Shown here piece by piece: positions 34,187-46,118 of a stretch of DNA of 64,000 nt (the stretch's first letter is position 1; each line of letters begins with the position of its first letter). Source of the stretch: Monosiga brevicollis MX1. Its lineage: Eukaryota; Opisthokonta; Choanoflagellata; Craspedida; Salpingoecidae. Under the pieces are notes generated by a model, which saw only the letters and a program-made list of their open reading frames with translations, did not search any database and was not told where the DNA came from. The stretch lies in contig NW_001865047.1 in assembly GCF_000002865.3 (NCBI RefSeq), forward strand, positions 587,139 to 651,138, written 5' to 3'. The position numbers were made by a program, and so were the translations under genes.

Positions 34187-37100
34187 ATGGAGTCGCGCGC
34201 GGCGACCATGCGCGCCCTCCAGGCCACCATTGAGGCGACCCTGGAGTCGTTCGAGGTACGATATTCTGCCAAAAACGATCAGGCTGCCATTCCCAACCTG
34301 GTGTGTATCTCATGCACAATCCTGCCCTTGCGCACCCACAGCAAGACACCCCTGCACCCTCCGCCGAGGCGTCCCAACCCGAGCTCCCTCGACCAGCCTG
34401 CACACCTGCCACAGCGACTGTAAGCAATGCGCCCCACCCCACCCCCTGCTTGGCGAGGCACTTGGTCTCTGATGATGGTCCCCCAAAGCCTCTCAGCGAG
34501 CGAGGTACAAGATGGGAGCCGTTTGCGGTCACGCTTCTGATGCTTTGGCTCATGACACGTTGGTTGATTTGGTAGCGCCCGGCGCGACCTCGCGCAGGTC
34601 TAGGCAGTGCACTTCGAATCAAGTCGGCGTCTCAGCGCATGACAGAACTGCAAACGGACGGCAATCCCCTTGAGGGCTGGTGGTCTTTCTTGAACCTTCA
34701 GCTCGACAGTCTCAAGGGCCCCTGCCAACATCTTCTGCGTTTCTACAAGACAGGAATTGAACGCATCGATCAAGAGCGCTACCGCGACCAAGAACTCTAC
34801 GTTCAACTCTGGCTCGAATATGCGCGCCTGGCCATGGCCTGCGGTGACGCTGAAGAGGCTGGCTTCACTTTCCAGCAAATGCAGCAAGATAGCATTGGTC
34901 GTGGCTTCCGGCATTTTCACACCATTTGGGCAGAATTTGAAGAAAGCCAAGGTTTGTGTGCCAAATTCCGCCCTACCCCACCCCCGTGCGCCTTGCCCCC
35001 TGAACGCGCGCCATTTGATAAACTCGTGCTGTGCTTTCCGTATCAACGCCGTATGACAGGCCATACGGGCCGGTCGCTCGAAATTCTGCGCAAGGGGCGC
35101 ACCGCTCGAAAACCCTCCAGCGAAATTGTGGCCCGCGAATCCCGATTCAAATGCTTGCTGGAGACCCCAACCTCCTGCATTCGTTGCGGAGGGCGCTCCA
35201 AACGCTACAACAACGACCAATCCACCGGTGAGGACCCACAACTGCTTGACTTTGTCACCTCCCCAGTTTGAGATCAGAGCGAGCCAGCATCTGACCTTGT
35301 AGCGCTTTCTCATGGGGTTCCCTGCTGCACCGCAGACCCCACACCCATGAAGCGGCCCGCCCCTACCCGGCAAGCCACTCGCCGCCAAGCAGCCAGCCGT
35401 GCTGCTGCATTTGGTGCGTTTGTGACAGTTGCCCGTTTCGACTCCCGCGACTCTGCAGTTGGGACGTCATCCTTACTCACGTGGCCGTATTCTGCATCTG
35501 CCTTGCACTCCTGTATTATCACACGTAGGTCCACCCCAGCGGGTCCCGCTCAGCACCTCCATTGTGGAGGAGGAAGACGACGACGAGGATAAAGCCAACG
35601 CCAAAGAACAAGCTCGCCCACACAACCACAGTCGCAGCTCGAAAGAAAGCGAAGCCCTTATGAACGATGACCTGGGACTACCCAGCGTGGATCCCGTGAA
35701 AGCGCGACTGGCTCAGGCCTTGAGCGCCAACACCTCGGCGGCAAACCTGTCCAGCGACAGCAATCTACCTCACCTCACCACCTCAAGTCTCGGTAGCAAT
35801 GGCAGTCGCCTCAGCATCTCGTCCGTAGGCAGTGCTGATGACGCCACCAACAATGGTTCTGGTAGTGACAACAGCTTTTCTGACATCCAGCCCGGTCGGC
35901 ATGCGCGGGACCCAGAACGTCGCACCGGAGCCAATCGCCCCTCGGGCTTGCAACACTGCGATGCCCCCGTGGACAGGCCACACTCTTCCCCACGGGCCCC
36001 GCTGGAAGCACCCATGCCCGCGCCGGCACCTCACAGCGCTGCTGCCGGCGCGCCCAAACGTCAGCATGCTACGCTGACGGTTCGACCCGATGTTGACGAA
36101 GACCCACTCCCACCACCGCTACCCATGGCATCCACTTCCAAACAAGCCACCGCTGTTTCAAGCCCGGGGAAGGGGCAGGCGCACGGGCCCACAACCGCTG
36201 CCCCTGGACCAACGGGTGACACAGTCAAGTTCTCGCTCAAGTCGCGAGTTCATGAGGTGCAAGCTCGCGATGAACTGCCCATCGCCACCCCCATGGGCGT
36301 GCCACGGCCCAAGTCTCGCCACCAAACCGCGCTTCCTGCCCCATCCACTGTTGAAGCCGCCCCGCCCGTGGCGCGTCGCATGGCCTCTGCCGCCGCCACG
36401 CCCTCAGCGGCGCCCGCGTCCATGCGTCATCAACCCGTCTCCGATGAGTTTGTGCGCAACATGGAAACCGTATCGGTGGCTCAGCGCCCATACATTAAGT
36501 TGGAGCAACTTGGTAAAGGTGGCTCCTCGCGCGTCTATCGCGTACTCGATGCTGAGCACGCCATGCTGGCGCTCAAGGAGGTCGATTTGCGCGACGTGGA
36601 CGCGGCCACCGTGGCCAGCTTCAAGAATGAGATTCACTTGCTCGAGCGACTGCAGGGTGAGCCCAACATTATCTGCCTCGTCGATTGGGAGCACGACGAG
36701 GTGGCCAAGGTGCTGCGCATCGTGATGGAGTGTGGAGACGTTGACCTCGCGAGGATGCTGCAGACGCAACGCGCTGCACGGGCCTCGAGCCGTGGCGCAG
36801 AGTTGCCCGTGATCGACGAAAATCACATTCGCCTGTATTTTCAACAAATGCTCGAGGCCGTGGGGGCTGTGCACAGGCAACAGATTGTGCATAGCGATCT
36901 TAAGCCGGCCAACTTCCTCTGCGTCAAAGGCGCACTCAAGCTGATTGACTTTGGTATTGCCACAGGCATTCAGGAGGACCATACCAGCGTGATGCGTGAT
37001 GCGCAGATTGGCACGGTCAACTACATGTCCCCCGAGGCCATTGCTGGGACCATGGGCGATGGCGCTTGTCTCAAGGTTGGTCCAGCCAGCGACGTCTGGT

Positions 37101-37732
37101 CCCTCGGGTGCATTCTTTACCTGATGGTCTATGGCAAGACGCCGTTTCAGCACATGCCAGTGCTGCAAAAGCTGCAGCGCATTCCCGACGCCAAGCACGC
37201 GATTGAGTTTGAGCCCCTGGCCAACCGAGACCTCTTGGCCGCGCTGCAAGCCTGTTTACAGCGCAACCCTAAGAAGCGACCAACGATCGAACAATTGCTG
37301 GCCCATCCGTTTTTGCATCCTGGCACCGCCGCTGGACCGGCGCTGCAAACGCCGCGCCGTGATAGGAGCCACAGCCGTCTGGGTGGGGCCGTGCCCTACG
37401 CGGAGTTGGACGGTGAATCCACAGCCACCGTGACCCAAGCGCAACTCATGCAGCTCCTCAGCCAGGTGCGCCAGCTGGACGTGCAATGTTCCCCTGGGCG
37501 CTTGTCGCGTCGTATTTTCCGCCAGCTCCAGCAAGGCGTCACGATGGAGTCACTCAATGTGGCAGCAACCCCGGCACGGCCGCGAGCTGGACCGACAGGA
37601 GCCGCACCCCTGCGCACCCCGTTGGGCAAGCTCGATGGAAACAGCATGCGACCCAACACGGGCATGAAGCGTGGCAAGGTCAAGCTTCAGACCGCCTCGC
37701 CCCTCGTTCTCGGTGCCATGCCGGCCTTTTAG
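34187..37732 (+). CDS. TTK: MPS1/TTK spindle-checkpoint kinase
   Basis: Dual-specificity kinase that starts spindle assembly checkpoint signalling at kinetochores. Exons: 34187-34255, 34342-34419, 34636-34951, 35060-35227, 35336-35413, 35529-37732; all phases agree. The TPR domain is visible: NPLEGWWSFLNLQLDSL, YARLAMACGDAEEAGFTFQQ, FHTIWAEFEESQG, matching human TTK (NPEDWLSLL, FVHISFAQFELSQG). A long Ser/Pro-rich linker follows. Kinase motifs: LGKGGSSRVYRVL (human IGSGGSSKVFQVL), ALKEVD, IVHSDLKPANFL, LIDFGIA, QIGTVNYMSPEAI, DVWSLGCILYLMVYGKTPFQ, PTIEQLLAHPFLH. HSDLKPANF and GTVNYM are diagnostic of MPS1. A basic tail (NTGMKRGKVKL) ends the protein of about 970 residues. Nothing broken is seen. 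Confidence 0.95.
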
Positions 37733-38370
37733 GTGCCTACACTACCACCCTGGGACAGTCGGGGCTGCGAGAGCAGACCAAAACACGACCCATAGAGAAA
37801 GATTACGCCTTGTGCTTGCATCTTGAGCCAACTAATCGATTCACGTACCGCTACCCAAACTGTGTACCAACACCACGACACAGCGACCCAACTGCAGCAA
37901 TGACCCCACGATCCTCGTGTGCTCCACCGTTCCCCATCCCACCTTCTCTTCTTCTCGCGCCCTCGCTCTCTCGACTTTACACACCCTGGCTCTCGCTCTC
38001 TACCTCTCTCGCTCTCTCTCTCTCTCTCTAAACAACAACAACAAAAATAACGAAAACACCATCATGCACACAACTCTATATTAACCTGCAAAAAGGTCTA
38101 CCATCGACCAAGTTTATTTATTATTAAATTTGATTCTAATCTTCATAAAGTCCGATAACTCCAACATCAACTGATCGTCAACAAAAACATGTGTTTTGAT
38201 TCGCGGTTAAGAATTCTTCAAATGAGCGTTTATGTACCTATTCAAGAAGATATCGTCGATCTGAATACATTAACTGTGTTAGTTAATGCAGCAAGTAAAT
38301 GAGTTTGTGATGCTTTTCCAATGTCATTTGCACAAGGGCCAAATTGTTTTTGATTGGATCCATTGACGAT
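37733..38370. other. intergenic region, AT-rich distal half
   Basis: 3' flank of MPS1 with CT-rich repeats (37945-38030), then an AT-rich stretch at about 38030-38350 contrasting with the GC-rich surroundings. No gene recognised. Confidence 0.55.
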
Positions 38371-41300
38371 ATGGCAGCCACTGGCAGAGTGCGGATCGGT
38401 GCCTGGGCTGTTGCCCTGGCCCTCCTGGCGATTTCTCATGCAGTGCAGGCGACCACATACAACTACGATGTCGTCGTCTACGAAAGTACTCCAGGCGGTA
38501 TCATGGCCGCGGTGGCTGGTGCGTTCCGCGCCGCACTCTGGCAGCGATCGGAGCTGGAACAGCAGGATCGCCTGCAGGCTCACCCAACGCTCACGTTGCG
38601 CTTCACCCTGATCTCTCATCCTGCATGGCTTTCTTTTCATGCGTGTGCGCCTCGATAGCGGGCCGGCGCAACATGACGGTGGCTGTGGTGGCCGCCTGGC
38701 CCTTTATCGGTGGAATGTGTGCGGGCGGTCTCGGCAAGACGGACACCGGTACGATGGACCGACCGCGATGCGACGCTTCACCGGTTTCCCGTGACCCTTG
38801 AACGTTGTGCTCATTGTCAACACCCTGCCTTGATCACTGGAATCTTGCAATGGTGCAGGCAACACCGATGTTATCGGCGGTTATGCACACGAGTTTTTCG
38901 CCCGCAACGGCAAGGTCTACGGCGAGGGTGGGCCCGAGTACACCCTGGAGCCTCACGTGGCCCGTGACATCTTCATGGAGATGATGCAAGAGGCCAACGT
39001 GGACTTGTTCCGCAACCAGACCGTGCGTTGACCGTTCCCCACGGTTTGCGGCATCCCTGTTTGTTTTGTTTTTATTTATTTTTTTCCTTTGTATGATGCC
39101 TTTGTGTTTCTCAGAAGTGTGATCCCATCTCTGTGCGGTTAGGTGGACACGGCTGAGACGGATGGCACCAAGATCACGTCCTTCACCACCTTGATGGGCG
39201 ACACTTTCAACGCCAAGGTCTTTGTCGACGCTAGCTATGAAGGCGATCTGCTCGCCCGTGCCGGTGCCTCCTACTTTGTCGGCCGCGTGAGTTGAACTGT
39301 CGCCGGACAGCGCCAGGACCGGCGTCGTCCTCAGCCAAATTTGACGCGCTTGCTTGAAACATTCCAATTTGAGGTCGCGTCTTGCCTTGCCTCATCGCTG
39401 GGCTTGTGTGCCACGCACTGTGCGCAGGAAGGCCGTGCTCGTTACAACGAATCATTGGGTGGTAATTATCCCTTTGATGCCAATCACGAATTTGAGGTAC
39501 AAGCCACCCACCTTGTCGATCTGCGCGCCTGTGTTGGATCGTTGAGGAGAGCAAAAGTGGCCCACTCCACTGACGGTTCCACATTCGCCAATTGCAAACC
39601 AGACGCGCGTGGATCCTTACGACGAGAACGGCAATCTTATCGCTTGGGTGTCCACCGATGGGCCCGGTACGATCATATCCCAGGCCGTGCTTGTGCCACT
39701 GCGCTCCAGTGTGCTCCAGTGAAGCATGTGCTGCCCGTGAAGTGGTCCTTCAGATGATCTCATTTTTTGTGTGCTCCTTGATGACTGGATTCTAGGCATC
39801 CCCTACGCTGAGGACAAGCATGTTCAGTCCTACAACTTCCGCCTTTGCGTGACCAAGAACACGAGCAACCTTGTTCCCTTTACCGAACCGGAGGGCTATG
39901 ACCCAAAGACCTGGGAACTGGCACGCCGGTCAGTACTACTGCTGTCATTCCTTTTTCATTTCTTGCCCTCGCGTTGTTCGTCTTGATCAACCCTGCTCGC
40001 CTCATGCCTTGGGCCCATGTTGGCATGTGGGGAAAATCTCAGTTTTTACAATGGGTCGAAGCCATCGATTCCCAGCTGCAATACTGGCAAGGTTAGGTGG
40101 CGCCCCAAACCACGCACTGGCACGCCCCTGACCTTTGCCCATTTTGTTGCGTACTCTGTGGACGCTTCTGTTCACGGACCTTGATGCATTTTGGCGTGGT
40201 GCAATTTCACAGGTGCCCAACGACAAGTATGACATGAATGTAAGTAGAGGCACATTGCAAGATCCACTTGTGGCCTCATCGGTACCGCCGAACATATTCA
40301 TCGTCTGACTTTACTTTTTGCACGCTTCTCCGACGCCAGAACTGTGGACCGGTGTCCACCGACTTGATTGGTGGCGCCGACGAGTACCCCGAGGCAAACT
40401 ACAGCACACGGTTCGTAAAGACAATGGGGTGGTTTCTGCGCTTGATCCAAGGGTTTACCATACTGACTTTGTTCTATCTCAACCGGGGCTTTTGAAATCT
40501 ACCTGGGCGCCATAGTATGCAAATCTGGAAAAGGCACAAGGACTACATGCAAGGGCTCTTCTGGTTCCTTTCCACGGATGAGAGCCTGCCAGAAGATTCA
40601 CGCAAAGCCATGCAACAGTGGGGCTACTGCAAGGATGAGTTTGTGGAAACGGGCCACTGGCCCTGGCAGCTATATGTGCGCGAGGCGCGTCGCCTCATTG
40701 GCGACGAGGTCTTCACCCAAAACACAGTCATGGACAATACGGGCAGTGGCCTTGGCAGCCTCTCTATCGGCATGGGCAGCTGTCAGTACCATGATTGTTG
40801 ATGTACTCGCTTGCTTGCTCTGTCTCGTACGTCCCCACCCCGCGTGCTGCGCATTCTCTTATTCGTTGATGCTGTTCTCACACCTTATTCCACAGACAAC
40901 TTTGATACACATAACGCCGTCCGGTACGATCACGGCACCAAACTGGCTTTCACGGCCAGAAATTGGGACAGGTACCTCACCCGTGTGTTGTGTGCGAGTA
41001 GCTACGTTTGTGACGACCCGGCTGTCTGCACCAAGTTTCAGATCCCTTACGTGTTCAACGAAGGCGACGTGGAAACTCACCCTGGTTCGACTTTTGCTTG
41101 TGCCCGCCGCAAAAGCTTCTCCTTTCAATGTTTGCTGTTCGTGCGCTCACAAAACCTTGGTGACCTTCGGTTGTAGGGCATGAGTACCAGATCCCGGTCT
41201 CAGTGATCTTGCCAAAGAAAGCCGAGCTGACCAATCTTCTTGTCCCCGTTTGCGTTTCAGCATCACACGTTGTCAGTTTGGCGTGCTCTGACGTGGTCTC

Positions 41301-41985
41301 AAGGCCATGCTCTCGCATACTGTGGCCCCCATGCTCATGTGCTCGGATCCGTGTAGGGCTATGCTACGCTTCGCCTGGAGCCGCAGTACATGATCATGGG
41401 ACATGCTGCTGGTGTCATTGCCACGCACGCTGTGCAAGCCGGTGTGGCGGTTCATGATGTTAACATGACGAACGTGGCAGCGGAGCTGGACCGGGATGGT
41501 GCCATCCGCTCCAATCTTCCGCCCACGCCCACGCCCACACCCGCCAAGTAAGGCCTGCCCGGGCTTAAACTTCAAGCTAATCGCGCAGCGGCATGTTTCC
41601 GCAGCCCGTGCATGCTCACGTGTTCCTTGTGCGGCAACCCTGAACAGCTGTACCTATGTGGAAGGCTATGACTACGACCATAAACCGTATTCCTACCCAG
41701 CCAGCTCCCAGCAGGAGTGCTGTGACATCTGCGCCGGCTTTGATGTAAGTGAAGAACCTGTGTTTTATCATCAAGACGTCAGACGTGCTTGCGAGAGCAC
41801 TGGCAGGCCAACGCCATGTTGACATCTTTGTTTTTTTTTGGCCGATACTCTACCCGCACCCGCAGGACTGTGCTTTTGCCATCTGGCGCCATAGTGGCTC
41901 TCCCGCCAATACATGCTGGCCGGGCACTAGCTATGACAACAAGGTGGCCACCGACGGTGTGTCCGTATGTCAAATCTCAAAGTAG
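38371..41985 (+). CDS. secreted FAD-dependent oxidoreductase with C-terminal Cys-rich apple-like domain
   Basis: Start ATG at 38371 opens a signal peptide ([20 protein letters not shown]), then [20 protein letters not shown], a nucleotide-binding strand-loop, and after the first intron [17 protein letters not shown], typical of the FAD_oxidored family (bacterial GGMMTGGLGATD). [60 protein letters not shown] and [20 protein letters not shown] continue the family order. The first exons are 38371-38518 and 38659-38749. After a Pro/Thr linker (PPTPTPTPA) comes a separate domain (41640-41985) with [23 protein letters not shown] and [10 protein letters not shown], which resembles PAN/apple-type modules. 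The FAD part is mostly known from bacteria and fungi; the substrate is unknown. Stop TAG at 41983. Confidence 0.8.
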
Positions 41986-42172
41986 ACGCAACGCTCTTGG
42001 GACTGTAGCATGTGCGAGTGACTTTAGTCCACGCACCAACTGCCTCTTGTGGCACCAGAATGCTTTTTGTTTTGTTTCCTTGCAGGCTACTAGAGCCTTT
42101 GAATCGACGCTAAAACCAACTCGATCACGCTGTGACTTGGCAATGAATTTGTCAAAATATACACACGGATGC

Positions 42173-42176
<4 letters not shown>

Positions 42177-42203
<27 letters not shown>
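42177..42203. repeat. (CA)n microsatellite in convergent intergenic region
   Basis: CA run within the roughly 350-base stretch between the oxidoreductase (+) and the S1/P1 nuclease (-). The rest of 41986-42339 shows no gene. Confidence 0.9.
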
Positions 42204-42339
42204 GACCATTGCTGCGATGCTGTTGGTACAAGGATGCTTTGCATGTTCAAGGGGGTGCATCGAGCTTCAGGTGTGCGTCAATGACGAGTTGTCATGTGGG
42301 TCTGGAAGCTCCCTGCGTGATTGTCTGCTCTGGTTGGGT

Positions 42340-44125
42340 TCAACCCAACAGGCGATTTAGAACAGCAGCCAGGCGAACGCCACCCTGCGCAATTCGGAGG
42401 TCTACAACTGGTGCCGTGGCATTGTAGTAGTCAGTGCCCAGGTCTGGGTTGACTAACACCCCTGCGCGGCGCGGGAACGCACACACACACAACGCCAAAA
42501 TGATGAGTTGGATCTGTTCAAGTCCTGCAACTTCCAGCCATGCAGAAAAGGGCAGCGGCAGCAGGCGTACGTTCAGTGGCACAGGCCGACTGTGGGCCCG
42601 GGGTACACTCATATGCGACTGCACAGGCGTAAGCTATGCCTTCCTTGGCAAAAGCTGAAGTACAGTCGGTGCTTGTGCCATCGTTGCACTGTATCGAGAG
42701 GCCAACATTGAGGCCGAGGGGTGAGCACGTGAGTGCGCTGCCATAGATGGAGAACGAGGTTGTGCTGCACTGCATCTTGAACATACCGATCCCCAGATCT
42801 GCGCATCTTGTGCCCATTGACCATCTTGGTGCACGCGCGCCTGTGATTTTTTTTGGTTTTTTGTTGATGAGAAAGCGTCGGGATGAGCTTGCAGACAAAA
42901 GCACCATTGAGCTTTAGCAGGCTTGATTCACGCACCGCAAGATCTTTGGCCCACAGACCCGAGTCGTTGTGGTAGCGCTCGAGCAGCATGTCACGGATAA
43001 TAAAAAAATCCCAGACCGCCTGACAACCGCGGGTGCGGATGATGAGCGTGATGCCCAGTGAATTTTCGGTGACAAGAGCGAGGAGGAATAGTGATGGTGT
43101 CACAGTGCAAGGTTAACGAACATGTAGATTCTCAGGTTCTCCGAAAAAGGTCACATTGACCAAATTGCCGCCCTGATAGAGGGCCGGCCATGGCATGATG
43201 GGGCAAGCGTCAGTGGAACGCGAGGGTTCGGGAGGGACGCGAAGATGCAGGAAAGGGCCTACCTCGTCGCTGGTAAAGCTGACGTGCAAAGGCTGATGGA
43301 TATCTCCAAGAAAGTGAATGACAAACTTGAGGGCCTCTTGAGTGGTCTCGTCCTGCAGGCGACCTTGGGCCACGGCTGTGAATCGGTAAACAAGCCGCAG
43401 CTGAAGTGAGCGGAGGAGGGCGGCAATGGCATCAAAGAGACGGGATGAAGACCCACCCAGCTCAAGTTGACGGGTGTAGTTGACAATGGCACCGGCAACG
43501 CAAAAGTCAGGGCGTCCATCGTTTTGGCAATCTCGCGAGTAGTCAAAGCTGCACACTCGATCTGGGGTGTCAATGAAGTGCTGGGCCAGGAACCGAAAGG
43601 CGCGTTGAGAAACGTGAGTGAGGGACCGGGATGACGGTGCCCTTGAGGGAAGGAGGAAGCTGGAGGATCATGTGTCGAGATGCTGGCTCACCAAGGGTGC
43701 AGACCAGGCCCAGGCTGAGGTGCTGCGCACATCGTCGGCCCAAGTCGAGACGCTGACCATGGAGGCGTTGTCGAGAATCTGGGCTACCTGGCTCAGCGCA
43801 CATCAAGGACACGTACACGGTTCACCGGAGAGGGAGGAAGGAGTAAGACGGGCGTGAAGGCAAGCATGAACGGGCGGTTCTGCTGGCAGAGATGATTGGA
43901 TATACCGTCGTTGCAGCCTTTTCCGTCAGCAAGGTTTCAGCGATAGCGGCCGTGGTTTGATGGCCAATGGGTCCCCAGGCTTGAGCTCCGCCTAGCCCAA
44001 GGGAAGAAGGCATCAGTAGGTGCATGCCATGATCAAGGGACAGCAGCCGGTGCGAGCAGCAACCGCGTGGCCTTTCTGATCGTACCGGCCGTGAAGAGCA
44101 GAAGCCAGACCCATGTCGGAGCCAT
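42340..44125 (-). CDS. S1/P1-family zinc nuclease
   Basis: Secreted or lysosomal single-strand nuclease/3'-nucleotidase with a tri-zinc site. First exon 44086-44125 encodes MAPTWVWLLLFTAG; the second starts at 43991 and completes the signal peptide, cleaved before Trp (AQA/WGPIGH). Mature Trp1 is itself a zinc ligand in P1 nuclease. Other ligands are visible: His in WGPIGH, Asp in STWADD, His in QHFIDTPDRVCSF, His/Asp/His in FVIHFLGDIHQPLHVSF, and His and Asp in GGNLVNVTFFG...NLH/AVWDFF. The C-terminus (DYYNATAPVVDLRIAQGGVRLAAVLNRLL-like, stop at 42340) fits the family's last helix. A Cys-rich insert lies between the WD and C-terminal blocks (about 42640-42800). Animals generally lack this family; plants, fungi and protists have it. 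Confidence 0.88.
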
Positions 44126-44226
44126 CGTTGCGCGCCAAGCCAACATGGCAGTGGGGCCTGTCCGCAAACTGGCAGTTGTTGTAGCCGATGACACCACAAT
44201 CAGACCCCGCACCCTTTAGCACCCGA

Positions 44227-44279
<53 letters not shown>

Positions 44280-44910
44280 CCCAAGCCCCGTGCTTGACTG
44301 CCCTCCCCCAGCTGCCATACAAGGACACTCACACACACACACTGAAACGGTGTGCGTCGATGTCGTAATACTAGAAAACCAACTAAAACTGCCTGGTGGA
44401 TGCTTAACCAAACGAACCTTAAGGCATAAACCACAACGTAATTGTACGGAAAGCTACCACAAGCTGCATGGGCTGTTGGGGCAGAAGTGGTGGTCGTGCT
44501 TGATGCTTGAGCTGGGGAAAAAGGGTTAGGGTGACTGGTCACGGTGCCACTCGTGCCGGTGGGGCCACTCGGTCGTGCCATCATTGTGTTTTGATGGAGC
44601 GGTGTGATTGATGAGGGGGTCAGGGAGATGGTGATGGCATGTCGGGTTGGTTGAGACCCTCCCATGCATCTGAAGAGAAGAAGATTGAGGTTTGCAATAG
44701 CAATTGAAGCAGGGCAGGCATTCACTCGGAACCAGACTCAAACTCGCACACAGAATCTACCAAAGGCTTTCACCTGGTTTATTTATCTAGGCTTTTTTTT
44801 TCTTTTCTTTTCTTTTGGGGGGGTCAGTCCCCAGCAAGTAGAGCTAGACAGCATCAGCAAAAAGTGGCGAGCAGTGATGAACGAACAAAGACGTGCCCGA
44901 GTCATCCTGA
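44126..44910. other. intergenic region with (CA)n tracts
   Basis: Upstream of the nuclease gene and downstream of the GST gene, both on the minus strand. A CA run at about 44228-44276 reads GT on the nuclease sense strand, about 100 bases upstream of its start. No gene supported. Confidence 0.65.
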
Positions 44911-45564
44911 TCACTCCGACTCAAAGGCATGGGCACGTTGGCAGGCAGGGCGGGCTGAACAACGCGCCACATAGTCGGTCAGAACAGTGGAAGGCTCCTT
45001 GAGAACGCCAAATTGGATCATAAAGGAGATGCCCGTGCCGACCAGGACATCGGCAGATGTGAACTGCTCACCCAAGAGCCAAGGACCCTGCTGCAAAGCC
45101 TGCTCAAGGGTGGTGATCATTTGATCAAAGCTGCCGTGACCGTGGCTCGAAGGGTGTGGCTCCATGCCCGCGATCCGCTCCGTCATGGCGGGCTCGAGCA
45201 CGGAATTGGTGAACAAGGTCCACTGCAAATACTGGCCACGGCGCGGATCGGAGGGAGCCACGGCCAAGCCGGCCTCGGGAAAGGCGTCTGCCAGATACAA
45301 GCACATGGCACCCGAGTCCCACAGCTTGATGGGACCGTGCCGCAGCGCCGGCACCTTGCCCATGGGTGAGGCCTCCCGAAAGGCTCGGTCGTTGCGGCTC
45401 TGACTGGTCTCGTCGCGGATGTCAATCTTAATGCGCTCATACGGCTGGCCCAGCTCCTCCAGCATCCAGGCCATGCGCACGGCGCGCGTCTTTGGGCACC
45501 AGTACAGCTTGATGCCATCTGATTGGCCACTGGAGGCAGTCTCGACCTCGACCGTCTTTTCCAT
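44911..45564 (-). CDS. glutathione S-transferase, bacterial-type, intronless
   Basis: Single uninterrupted frame of 217 codons starting MEKTVEVETASS. The N-terminal thioredoxin fold has LYWCPKTRAVRMAWMLEELG, the motif of bacterial GSTs where Ser or Cys sits near the catalytic position. SPMGKVPALRHG holds the cis-Pro, then LWDSGAMCLYLADAFPEAGL; the helical C-terminal domain has GPWLLGEQFTSADVLVGT, with the N-capping box and hydrophobic staple of GSTs. It conjugates or reduces with glutathione in the cytosol; the substrate is not predictable. Lack of introns among intron-rich neighbours and the bacterial-like motif suggest gene transfer from bacteria, but retrocopying or intron loss is also possible. 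Confidence 0.9.
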   Translation of the reverse strand: MEKTVEVETASSGQSDGIKLYWCPKTRAVRMAWMLEELGQPYERIKIDIRDETSQSRNDRAFREASPMGKVPALRHGPIKLWDSGAMCLYLADAFPEAGLAVAPSDPRRGQYLQWTLFTNSVLEPAMTERIAGMEPHPSSHGHGSFDQMITTLEQALQQGPWLLGEQFTSADVLVGTGISFMIQFGVLKEPSTVLTDYVARCSARPACQRAHAFESE

Positions 45565-45682
45565 TTTTTCCGGTTTGTATGGATCTAATTGACAAAGAAT
45601 CAGGCAGGCAGCGACTTCAACCAGACGGCAAGGCAGCCTGTGCTTGGATGACCTCGAGACCAAGAAGAGAAAAATGCCAGAA

Positions 45683-45684
<2 letters not shown>

Positions 45685-45735
<51 letters not shown>
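45685..45735. repeat. (CA)n microsatellite
   Basis: Fifty-one bases of CA about 120 bases upstream of the GST start; reads GT on the GST sense strand. Confidence 0.97.
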
Positions 45736-45737
<2 letters not shown>

Positions 45738-46001
45738 GGCGATGGACGGTTTCAAACCGTTGTGATTCGGAGGTGGTCTGCCAAACAGCTCTATTGTTGT
45801 TACTCTCTACTCTCTCTCGGTGGGTTGGTTGTTGTTTTTCAGTGTTGTCGTTGGTTGTTGTTTTTCAGTGGTGTTTGTTCCTTTTGTTCCTTTTGTTTCC
45901 TGTTGTTACATGTGGTAGTTGTGCTTTTCCTTTGTGTCTTTGCTCTTTATTTCTCTCTTTCTCTCGACTCGCTCTATCCTACTCTCCAATTCATCTCTCT
46001 C

Positions 46002-46118
46002 TCTACTCTCTCTACTCTCTCTACTCTCTCTACTCTCTCTACTCTCTCTACTCTCTCTACTCTCTCTACTCTCTCTACTCTCTCTTACTCTCTCTACTCT
46101 CTCTACTCTCTCTTACTC
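46002..46118 (+). repeat. 9-bp minisatellite (CTACTCTCT)n
   Basis: About thirteen copies of a 9-base unit with two variants containing an extra T. All frames stay open, giving a spurious LYS tripeptide repeat. Confidence 0.95.
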
